Part shown: one piece after another, positions 1-5,246 of the stretch
How the letters are laid out: every line of letters begins with the position of its first letter
Numbering within the stretch: the first letter of the stretch is position 1
Assembly (NCBI GenBank): GCA_021806345.1
Contig: JAJZXP010000064.1
Coordinates: 1 to 5,246 of the forward strand
Reading direction: 5' to 3'
DNA: 5,246 nucleotides
DNA from: Thermoplasmata archaeon
GTDB taxonomy: Archaea; Thermoplasmatota; Thermoplasmata; Thermoplasmatales; Thermoplasmataceae
The notes under the pieces: model-generated
The model's database searches: none
The model's input: only the letters and a program-made list of their open reading frames with translations
What the model was told of the DNA's origin: nothing
Program-made: the position numbers and the translations under genes

Positions 1-279
1 TAATCTTCGATCAATTTCACTAATCTCCTCATTTGTCTCGTTATCAGGTCTGATGAAAATATTTCCTTCAGAGGGTTTTATCTCTTGCATCAACAATTTT
101 CCTATGGTACTTTTCCCCGATCCAGATTCTCCAAGTATGGCAACGGATTCGCCAACCATGACTTTAAAGTTCAAATTTTCCACAATGAACCTTCCCTTAT
201 CTTTTCCTCTCGAAAGTCCACCAATTTTTTCCCGATAGGAAAGCTTGGAACTTTGGATAGCGATTTCATCCAGAATCAA
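1..279 (-). CDS. oppF: Oligopeptide/dipeptide ABC transporter ATP-binding protein, OppF/DppF-like (N-terminal part; runs off the window)
   Basis: This is the first 93 codons of an ABC ATPase that would energise peptide import at the inner face of the membrane, paired with the OppD-like protein just upstream. The proposed start is TTG at 279-277. No ATG or GTG lies in frame before residue 41, and a GAGGTG Shine-Dalgarno sits 5 nt before the TTG. The TTG overlaps the oppD stop as TTGA, so translation is probably coupled. A canonical Walker A, GESGSGKST, lies at residues 50-58 after a typical OppF-type N-terminus (an ABC beta strand, then 'GESVAILGESGSGK'). Unlike its neighbour, this P-loop has all the conserved glycines. 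The signature motif, Walker B and C-terminal domain lie outside the window. The assignment to OppF rather than another peptide-type ATPase rests on gene order (D then F) and on the P-loop, so the subfamily symbol is an inference. Confidence 0.85.
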   Translation of the reverse strand, partial: MILDEIAIQSSKLSYREKIGGLSRGKDKGRFIVENLNFKVMVGESVAILGESGSGKSTIGKLLMQEIKPSEGNIFIRPDNETNEEISEIDRRL

Positions 280-1814
280 TTTGGCACCTCGTAATCTGGG
301 AAATAAAGGAAGCAGGCAACTTTATGTTTATTTCCAAATTCCTTTAATAGTGGCTTTCTAGTGGAACATATACTCAAAGCAAATTTACATCTCGGTTCAA
401 AGTAGCATCCAGGTGGCAGCTTATCATAGCTTACTATTTCTCCTAACTTTATATCATTCTGCAAATCAACAACTGATTCCCCTGCCATGCTTCTGGCAAC
501 CGAAATTGAAAAAACTGTCAGTGGGTGCTTTGGATCTGCCAGCAACTCCTCTGTTTCAGTTTCTTCAACTATTCTTCCTGAGTACATTATTGCCACTCTT
601 TTACACAACTCAGTCGCAATATGTAAAGTTCTCGAAATTACAAGAAAAGACATTCCGTAGAGCTTGGACATCTTTTTAATTTGATTTTCAACATTTTTCT
701 TGGTCATTGGATCCATTACGCTCAAAACCTGATCAAGGATAACGAGTCTGGGTCTGGTTATCGTGTTTAAAACGAATGAACACAAATTCACTTCACCGAG
801 GGAAAGCTCCTCAGGTGCATTTTTGGTCAACTCCTGGGGGTTCTCCATCCCAAGAAGCTTCATATAATCTACACTCCATTTTTCTGCCTCCTTCTTCAGT
901 TCTTTGTTGATCGAACCAGCGACTATCCTTGCCTTGGAGGCAAAGCCCTTAGATTCTTGCATTATTTGCCGTTGCTGCTTTCTAACTCTGGTCTTTATTT
1001 CCTTTAATTCTTTCTCATCCTTTTCTTCCATTTCCGAAAGTATCTCCAGATAGAGTTTTTCTGATTTTCTCACATTCTTAGAAAACTTGGAAAATTCTTT
1101 TAAGTTATCAAGAATTTTGGGTTCAATTTCAGTTTTTGTTTTTAGTAGTGTCCATTTTGCGACTATTTCAGGATTCAGGTCCAAATCTACATACTCAACA
1201 AGTTGGCTTGCAAATCCTCTCAGGCCATTATGTTCCGCGTAATTTATGATTTTCTCATCTCTGACACCTGGATCAGTCAGTTGAAAATCAATCATGTTTT
1301 TCACAATATCCTGTTCCTTGATATTTTCTCTTTCCAGTATAGATTCAGCCAGTTCTGCACCATTCATTTGAACCAATCTCTCTGTGATTTGTTCCATTAT
1401 ACTTTTTTTTGGTGCAAAGGCATTTAGGGAAAACTCAGGCATGATTGAAAGGTAGCTTTCTGTTGATAGTCTAAACCCAATTTTTAATTTTGAAATTTCT
1501 CCACTTTGGGGATTCCCTAATTCTTTCTTATTCTTCGATTCTGAATAAATCTTATTTAAATTGAAATAAATGTTAAAACCACCAATTTCGACCCTTCCCT
1601 TAGTTATTCCTCCATCCTTTCCTGGCTCACTTCCCACGATAATTTCCCGGAGTAATGATTTTCCGGATTGGCTTTCCCCGATTATACCAACTATCTCCCC
1701 TGTTTTGACTTCGAGGTTTATTCCTTCTAAAATATTAATGAGACTATCCTTAGAATAATGAACTGCAAATAGATTTTGGATGCTCAGTGTTACTTCTGTA
1801 TCAGTGTTAGGCAC
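276..1814 (-). CDS. oppD: Oligopeptide/dipeptide ABC transporter ATP-binding protein, OppD/DppD-like, enlarged and catalytically degenerate
   Basis: This 512-residue nucleotide-binding subunit probably belongs to a peptide importer; family members are usually about 320-350 residues. Visible motifs are Walker A GESQSGKS (46-53, Gln at a conserved Gly), a Q-loop region 'MPEFSLNAFAP' with Glu127 where Gln is expected, signature LSLGE (337-341), Walker B 'LVILDQ' with Gln362 in place of the catalytic Glu, D-loop SVMD (365-368), and Arg395 in place of the H-loop His. Residues about 131-330 form an extra-long, Lys/Glu-rich, probably coiled-coil helical insert. The C-terminus is a recognisable oligo_HPY domain with Cys470, 476, 483 and 501, in the spacing of the family's Fe-S-type cysteine cluster. 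The GTG start at 1814 has AGGTGG 10 nt upstream, and a TAA lies in the same frame further up. It overlaps a leader ORF and the following oppF start. The family is sure; normal ATPase activity at its own site is doubtful. Confidence 0.88.
   Translation of the reverse strand: MPNTDTEVTLSIQNLFAVHYSKDSLINILEGINLEVKTGEIVGIIGESQSGKSLLREIIVGSEPGKDGGITKGRVEIGGFNIYFNLNKIYSESKNKKELGNPQSGEISKLKIGFRLSTESYLSIMPEFSLNAFAPKKSIMEQITERLVQMNGAELAESILERENIKEQDIVKNMIDFQLTDPGVRDEKIINYAEHNGLRGFASQLVEYVDLDLNPEIVAKWTLLKTKTEIEPKILDNLKEFSKFSKNVRKSEKLYLEILSEMEEKDEKELKEIKTRVRKQQRQIMQESKGFASKARIVAGSINKELKKEAEKWSVDYMKLLGMENPQELTKNAPEELSLGEVNLCSFVLNTITRPRLVILDQVLSVMDPMTKKNVENQIKKMSKLYGMSFLVISRTLHIATELCKRVAIMYSGRIVEETETEELLADPKHPLTVFSISVARSMAGESVVDLQNDIKLGEIVSYDKLPPGCYFEPRCKFALSICSTRKPLLKEFGNKHKVACFLYFPDYEVPN
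285..290 (-). promoter_or_regulatory. Ribosome binding site GAGGTG for the TTG-started oppF-like gene
   Basis: GAGGTG on the minus strand matches the archaeal 16S anti-SD and ends 5 nt before TTG at 279-277. It lies within the last codons of the oppD-like gene. It decides the unusual TTG start, because no ATG or GTG is available in that frame near the beginning of the domain. Confidence 0.7.
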
Positions 1815-1887
1815 TATTTTGCCACCACCTATGAGCTTTGCACGTAGAATTTACTATTCCTAAACATGATATGACCACTCCACTCAT
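1807..1887 (-). CDS. Possible 26-residue leader ORF overlapping the oppD-like start
   Basis: A short ORF (ATG at 1887-1885, stop TAA at 1809-1807) begins 8 nt after an AGGAG Shine-Dalgarno (1900-1896), the best-placed ribosome site in this region. It encodes a 26-residue peptide starting MSGVVISCLG and ending in WWQNSA. Its last 8 nt overlap the first bases of the OppD-like gene, whose own SD (AGGTGG) lies inside it and accounts for the paired Trp codons. This geometry would suit translational coupling or a short regulatory leader peptide. I recognise no homologue, and 26 codons is short enough to arise by chance, so expression is an inference. Confidence 0.4.
   Translation of the reverse strand: MSGVVISCLGIVNSTCKAHRWWQNSA
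1825..1830 (-). promoter_or_regulatory. Ribosome binding site AGGTGG for the GTG-started oppD-like gene
   Basis: AGGTGG lies 10 nt before the GTG at 1814-1812, inside the overlapping 26-codon leader ORF. An in-frame TAA further upstream, with no other ATG, GTG or TTG after it, fixes GTG as the start. Confidence 0.6.
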
Positions 1888-1895
1888 TCTTAATA

Positions 1896-1901
1896 CTCCT
1901 C
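1896..1901 (-). promoter_or_regulatory. Ribosome binding site GAGGAG of the leader ORF
   Basis: The minus strand reads GAGGAG, followed by an 8-nt spacer (TATTAAGA) and ATG at 1887-1885. Motif and spacing are near ideal, which is the main reason to take the 26-codon ORF seriously. Confidence 0.5.
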
Positions 1902-1949
1902 GCCTAAAGAGATTTTTCTTCCGAACTCCGACAATTAAAGCAATATATC

Positions 1950-1960
1950 AACTATATAAA
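1950..1960 (-). promoter_or_regulatory. Candidate TATA box for the peptide-transporter transcript
   Basis: On the minus strand TTTATATAG (about 1960-1952) is followed by a second AT-rich match, GATATATTG. An archaeal start site about 26 nt downstream would fall near 1925-1930 and give a 5' leader of about 40 nt with the leader-ORF SD inside it. The region is generally AT-rich, so chance matches are likely. Confidence 0.35.
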
Positions 1961-2025
1961 AAAATATGCTTAATCTTTCCGTTGAAGTTTCTATGGTCGC
2001 ACTATTCTCCAAGAGTAACGAGGTC

Positions 2026-2048
2026 TTCTAAAAATTAGGGTTTTAGAA
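2026..2048. terminator. Perfect 8-bp inverted repeat; possible 3'-end hairpin of the membrane-protein gene
   Basis: TTCTAAAA (2026-2033) and TTTTAGAA (2041-2048) are exact reverse complements around a 7-nt loop. The hairpin lies about 42 nt past the stop of the minus-strand membrane-protein gene, in the gap before the transporter promoter. There the minus strand also has short T runs (CTAATTTTTAG; ACTTTTATT), as archaeal termination sites often do. The stem is AT-only apart from one GC pair, so it would be weak; the terminator role is a guess from position. Confidence 0.35.
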
Positions 2049-2089
2049 TCTTATCATTCAATTGCAATAAAAGTGGAATATCCATTTTA

Positions 2090-2638
2090 TCATAGTTCAA
2101 GATGCTGTTTGAGGAATTCTTCAAAATCTAGAATTCTGTTTTTCTTACTCAATTTGAAATTATGGCTTAAATTTGCATAATCAAAAGTGATTTTATTTAT
2201 CCTCCTTTTGAAATATAATAATGTTCTCTGAGTATCAACCCAAGATCTTTCAGCATTAAACTCTGTGTATTTCATATTTTCATAATTTCCCTTAACCCTC
2301 ATGGAACCGATGCGCCATACAACATAGTCATCGTAGAAATAGAAAGTTCCCTTTCTCATCCAAGCGAAATAGAGAGCCAAACACAAGACAATAAAGAAGA
2401 GGAACATGGACGCAAGTAGGTCTTCAAGGTAATAAAGAACTATTGAAGTATACACTCTATTTCCAATTGGAATGTAAGCTTGCATCAATATCAAAATCGT
2501 GATAGACAGAATCGAGATAAGAAAGAAGAATCCGGCAGTGGAAAGTGTTATTCCGAGAACAAAAACAGGATCCTTCGTGCTGAATTCTTTGGGATGCCAG
2601 ATCATACTTTTTGTAATGGACAATGTTAATTGTATCAC
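2090..2638 (-). CDS. Hypothetical two-helix membrane protein, possible bacterial-PH-like C-terminal domain
   Basis: I do not recognise this 182-residue protein with certainty. Two hydrophobic segments are clear: about residues 26-53 and 71-93, the latter ending in Trp-Met-Arg-Lys, which suggests a cytoplasmic side after it. Residues about 97-182 are soluble and basic, with alternating short beta-like strands ('GTFYFYDDYVVWRIGS', 'TLLYFKRRINKITFDY') and a final helix. This layout resembles small membrane-anchored PH-like (DUF304/YdbT-type) proteins, but that is inference from pattern only. The start is uncertain. The longest frame begins at GTG 2638 without an SD. A GGGTGAT match (2640-2634) overlaps that codon and lies 10 nt before an in-frame TTG at 2623-2621, and ATG comes only at codon 12 (2605). 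It stands alone, transcribed away from coaA, with 275 nt before the next gene. Confidence 0.75.
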   Translation of the reverse strand: MIQLTLSITKSMIWHPKEFSTKDPVFVLGITLSTAGFFFLISILSITILILMQAYIPIGNRVYTSIVLYYLEDLLASMFLFFIVLCLALYFAWMRKGTFYFYDDYVVWRIGSMRVKGNYENMKYTEFNAERSWVDTQRTLLYFKRRINKITFDYANLSHNFKLSKKNRILDFEEFLKQHLEL

Positions 2639-2694
2639 CCAGAACTTAAAAGACTTTCGAAGCTTTGGAAAGGGAAAAAAATTTCAAAATTAAT

Positions 2695-2706
2695 CTAAAT
2701 TAAATA
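2695..2706 (-). promoter_or_regulatory. Weak candidate TATA box for the membrane-protein gene
   Basis: The minus strand reads TATTTAATTTAG. A start site about 26 nt downstream would lie near 2674, leaving a leader of roughly 35-50 nt depending on the start codon used. The whole flank is AT-rich, so this is only the best of several weak matches. Confidence 0.25.
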
Positions 2707-2796
2707 AGCAAAATTCGCTAATTTCAACTTCAGAAGCAATGTTCCAAACTAAGGGATATGTTAAGTCCCCCGCAAAATAATTAAGGATTTAATGGA

Positions 2797-2808
2797 TTAT
2801 ATTTAAAT
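2797..2808 (+). promoter_or_regulatory. Candidate TATA box for coaA
   Basis: TTATATTTAAAT includes the palindrome ATTTAAAT and stands out as the strongest TATA-like element before coaA. A transcription start about 26 nt from its centre would be near 2828-2831, giving a leader of only about 10-13 nt. That agrees with the absence of a Shine-Dalgarno before the ATG at 2841. Confidence 0.5.
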
Positions 2809-2840
2809 GTATCCAGTTACTATGGTTTCGGTACCATTAA

Positions 2841-3788
2841 ATGGAAGAGATTTTGAAAGAGTCACCATACGTTGTGATAGACAGAAGCAAATGGAAAAAA
2901 CTCAAAGATCGCAAGGGTGTGGTCATATCTGACGAACAACTTGCTGAAATTCGTGGTCTCAATGAAAGCATATCATCTGAGGAAGTAAGTGACATTTACG
3001 CCCCAATTTCGAGACTTTTAAAGATTTATTATGACAACTATAGAGGATTAAACAGGAAGAGGAAGGCATTTCTCCTGACTGAGAATGTATCCATTCCATA
3101 TATAGTAGGAATTGCAGGAAGTGTTGCAGTGGGAAAGAGCACCACGGCAAGAATATTAAAAAAACTAATATCCGCGTGGTATCCAGGATTGAATGTTTAT
3201 ATTGTAACAACAGACGGTTTTCTTTTTCCAAATGCAGAATTAATCAAGCGTGGAATAATAGAAAGAAAAGGGTTCCCAGAAAGCTACGACCTGAAGTCAA
3301 TGATAAGATTCCTTTACAGGTTAAAATCAGGAGTAAAGGAAATATCAATTCCACAATATTCTCATTTAAAATACGATATAACCGAAGAAAAGTTAAATAT
3401 CTACGATCCACACATAATAATTTTTGAGGGACTCAACGTTTTGCAAACACACATGGACAGAATTATTGACAACTCACATGATATGATGGTATCAGATTTC
3501 TTCGATTTCTCAATTTATGTTGACGCGGAAGAAAAAATAATCAAAACATGGTTCAACGAGAGGTTTTTGAAATTAATGGAAACGGCATTCAAGAACCCGG
3601 AATCCTATTTTACAAAGTATGCGACCATATCCAGAGAAAAGGCGCTGGAAATTTCTTCATCCATATGGGACAACATCAATGGGCTCAACTTAAGGATGAA
3701 CATTGAGAGAACCAAGTATCATGCAGATCTGATTCTTAAGAAGATAGAGGATCACAGGGTCAAAGAAGTCCGTTTAAGAAAGATCTGA
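2841..3788 (+). CDS. coaA: Pantothenate kinase, prokaryotic type I (CoaA), E. coli-like
   Basis: This cytoplasmic enzyme phosphorylates pantothenate with ATP, the first step of CoA synthesis. The 315-residue product matches the full length of E. coli CoaA (316 residues) from SPYVVIDRSKW near the start to the closing VRLRK. Visible elements are the P-loop GSVAVGKS (93-100), TTDGF with Asp125, KGFPESYD (143-150), YSHLKYD with Tyr173 and His175, EGLNVLQ (196-202), DFSIYVDA, and Arg241 in WFNERFLK. These correspond to E. coli Lys101, Asp127, Tyr175, His177 and Arg243 with an offset of two. Leu245 replaces Phe247, a residue tied to CoA feedback inhibition in E. coli. Archaea normally use pantoate kinase and phosphopantothenate synthetase instead; Thermoplasmatales are a known exception, with a CoaA characterised from Picrophilus torridus. 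The start is ATG 2841 with a short leader and no SD. It has its own promoter and terminator, so it is probably monocistronic. Confidence 0.95.
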   Translation: MEEILKESPYVVIDRSKWKKLKDRKGVVISDEQLAEIRGLNESISSEEVSDIYAPISRLLKIYYDNYRGLNRKRKAFLLTENVSIPYIVGIAGSVAVGKSTTARILKKLISAWYPGLNVYIVTTDGFLFPNAELIKRGIIERKGFPESYDLKSMIRFLYRLKSGVKEISIPQYSHLKYDITEEKLNIYDPHIIIFEGLNVLQTHMDRIIDNSHDMMVSDFFDFSIYVDAEEKIIKTWFNERFLKLMETAFKNPESYFTKYATISREKALEISSSIWDNINGLNLRMNIERTKYHADLILKKIEDHRVKEVRLRKI

Positions 3789-3813
3789 GTACAGAGTGAA
3801 AGACAAAATTTGA

Positions 3814-3841
3814 ATATTTTTTAATAAATATTTTAATAAAT
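3814..3841 (+). terminator. T-rich archaeal-type terminator after coaA, containing an 11-bp direct repeat
   Basis: About 25 nt after the coaA stop the sequence becomes almost pure A/T, with a run of six T (3817-3822) and a second run of four (3831-3834). Archaeal RNA polymerase terminates at such oligo-T tracts without a hairpin. TTTTAATAAAT occurs twice, at 3819-3829 and 3831-3841. The tract lies just before the promoter of the next gene and would insulate the two transcripts. Confidence 0.5.
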
Positions 3842-3842
3842 G

Positions 3843-3851
3843 CTTTTAAAG
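3843..3851 (+). promoter_or_regulatory. TATA-like box for a probably leaderless epimerase transcript
   Basis: The palindrome CTTTTAAAG is centred 24 nt before the ATG at 3871. Since archaeal transcription starts about 25 nt past the TATA centre, the start would fall on or next to the A of the ATG. There is no Shine-Dalgarno before the gene, which fits a leaderless mRNA. Confidence 0.55.
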
Positions 3852-3870
3852 TTTCTTCAAATACACTTAT

Positions 3871-4782
3871 ATGGTTCAGAAAAGGGCAGTAATATTAGGT
3901 GGCACAGGTGCAATCGGTAGGGAACTCTGCAAGTCTCTTTCTGGAATGGGGTTTGAACTTACAATTGTTTCAAGGGATATTGAAAAATCAAAAGAGTCAG
4001 TTTTTAAAGCAAAAAAATTTGTGCAATATGATATAAACAATCCAAAAGGACTATCCAAAGCCATTGATGGGTCTTCAGTTGTTGTTAACCTTTCGGGTGC
4101 GCCCATTTTTGGAAAGTGGAGAGGGAACTACGAAAATGAAGTTATAGACAGCAGGGTGAAAGGGACAGAATATGTGGTAAAAGCAATGGAAGAAGCAAAT
4201 TCTAAGCCAGAAGTATTTGTGAATGGATCAGCTGCAGGGTTTTACGGATACTCAAAGAATGTGGCTGTTGATGAACTCAGTGGCGCAGGATCAGATTTCT
4301 GGGCGGAATTAGTGAAGAAATGGGAAGAAGAAGCGTTAAAGGCGGAGAAATTTAATATCAGAACGGTCTTAATCAGAACTACGTTAGTCTTACAAAAAGA
4401 TGAGGGTGCACTTGGAGTTTTGGTACCTTACTTCAAAAGGGGGTTGGGAGGTTACGTTAGACCAGGAGATCAGATATTCTCTTGGGTTGGAATAGAAGAT
4501 GAAATTGGAATTATATTAAAGGTCATTGAAAATGAGGGATTTTCTGGCCCTATCAACTGCGTTTCTGGAACAGTTTCTTCAAAGGAATTTAGCAGTGCTA
4601 TTGGAAAAATAATGGGAAAGAGGGGGAGCCTTCCTATCCCTGGGTTTATAATAAAATCAATGTTCGGAAAGGCTGCAGATCTTGTTCTTAAAAGCCAGAT
4701 TGTCAGCAGTTCAAGAATGAAATCCCTGGACTATACGATCCAAGGCAAGTCACTGGAAGATACGCTCAGAAAATCAATGTAG
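3871..4782 (+). CDS. TIGR01777-family NAD(P)-binding epimerase-like protein (YfcH-like, SDR fold with DUF1731-type C-terminus)
   Basis: This 303-residue protein has the extended short-chain dehydrogenase fold and the full length of the YfcH family. Residues 5-16 carry the dinucleotide-binding AVILGGTGAIG glycine motif after the first strand, and TIVSR (31-35) ends the second. NLSGAPIFGKW (73-83) matches the family's NLAGxPI-KW segment, and NGSAAGFYG (118-126) matches SAxGYYG, with Tyr125 in the likely catalytic position. LIRTTLVL (167-174), GLGGYVRPGDQIFSWV (191-206) and GPINCVSG (226-233) are also typical. The C-terminal stretch from about 250 corresponds to DUF1731. The substrate is unknown for the family, so the function is stated only as a predicted NAD(P)-dependent sugar-nucleotide epimerase or reductase-like protein. 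No SD precedes the ATG; the TATA spacing supports a leaderless transcript. It converges on the katG remnant with only 4 nt between the stop codons. Confidence 0.92.
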   Translation: MVQKRAVILGGTGAIGRELCKSLSGMGFELTIVSRDIEKSKESVFKAKKFVQYDINNPKGLSKAIDGSSVVVNLSGAPIFGKWRGNYENEVIDSRVKGTEYVVKAMEEANSKPEVFVNGSAAGFYGYSKNVAVDELSGAGSDFWAELVKKWEEEALKAEKFNIRTVLIRTTLVLQKDEGALGVLVPYFKRGLGGYVRPGDQIFSWVGIEDEIGIILKVIENEGFSGPINCVSGTVSSKEFSSAIGKIMGKRGSLPIPGFIIKSMFGKAADLVLKSQIVSSSRMKSLDYTIQGKSLEDTLRKSM

Positions 4783-4786
4783 TTTC

Positions 4787-5246
<460 letters not shown>

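Noticed and set aside
413..679. Plus-strand frames inside the oppD-like gene (413-679, 1203-1427, 1570-1758) as genes
   Set aside because: They are antisense shadows of a well-supported ABC ATPase, with no SD or promoter and no recognisable product.
1807..1887. Tandem Trp codons in the leader ORF as a tryptophan attenuator
   Set aside because: The TGG TGG pair is simply the AGGTGGTGG Shine-Dalgarno of the oppD-like gene read in the leader frame, and no Trp genes follow.
1838..2038. 66-codon plus-strand ORF in the intergenic region before the oppD-like gene
   Set aside because: No SD, low-complexity AT-driven composition, overlaps the leader ORF and likely promoter on the other strand, and ends at the small hairpin.
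1815..2089. tRNA or other structured RNA in the 275-nt gap
   Set aside because: I looked for tRNA arms and other RNA motifs on both strands and saw only the 8-bp AT-rich hairpin at 2026-2048.
2822..2837. Small hairpin ATGGT/ACCAT just before the coaA start, and an out-of-frame ATG at 2822
   Set aside because: The stem is only 5 bp and the predicted transcript start (about 2828-2831) lies inside it, so it is unlikely to form in RNA; the ATG frame ends quickly within coaA.

Overview
The window most likely comes from a thermoacidophilic euryarchaeon of the Thermoplasmatales or a relative. The DNA is AT-rich, with many AGA/AGG arginine and ATA isoleucine codons. Two plus-strand genes lack a Shine-Dalgarno (SD) sequence but have an archaeal TATA-like box about 25-38 nt before the start codon. 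Other genes start at GTG or TTG behind GGTG-type SD sequences. A bacterial-type CoaA pantothenate kinase fits this order, which is known to lack the usual archaeal pantoate kinase. The assignment is an inference; no rRNA or other marker gene is present.

Layout: (1) Positions 1-1887, minus strand: the end of a peptide (Opp/Dpp-type) ABC transporter operon. It holds a 26-codon leader ORF, a 512-residue OppD-like ATPase with an enlarged helical domain and several altered catalytic residues, and the first 93 codons of a canonical OppF-like ATPase, all joined by overlapping start and stop codons. The permease and binding-protein genes are not in the window. (2) 1888-2089: a short intergenic region with a likely promoter for the transporter and a small hairpin. 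(3) 2090-2638, minus: a two-helix membrane protein of unknown function. (4) 2639-2840: a divergent promoter region. (5) 2841-3788, plus: pantothenate kinase CoaA, first step of CoA synthesis from pantothenate. (6) 3871-4782, plus: a TIGR01777-type NAD(P)-binding epimerase-like protein with its own, probably leaderless, promoter. (7) 4787-5179, minus: the C-terminal 130 residues of a catalase-peroxidase (KatG), cut off from the rest of the gene. An in-frame stop, a palindrome and more GC-rich sequence follow it up to the window end.

Only the transporter ATPases clearly work together, powering oligopeptide uptake. The other genes look like independent housekeeping or accessory genes. Several (coaA, the epimerase, katG) belong to families best known from bacteria, which suggests acquisition by transfer. 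I found no convincing undescribed multi-gene system. The points most worth a second look are the degenerate, enlarged OppD-like ATPase, its overlapping leader ORF, the E. coli-like CoaA with a changed feedback-site residue, and the broken katG junction.
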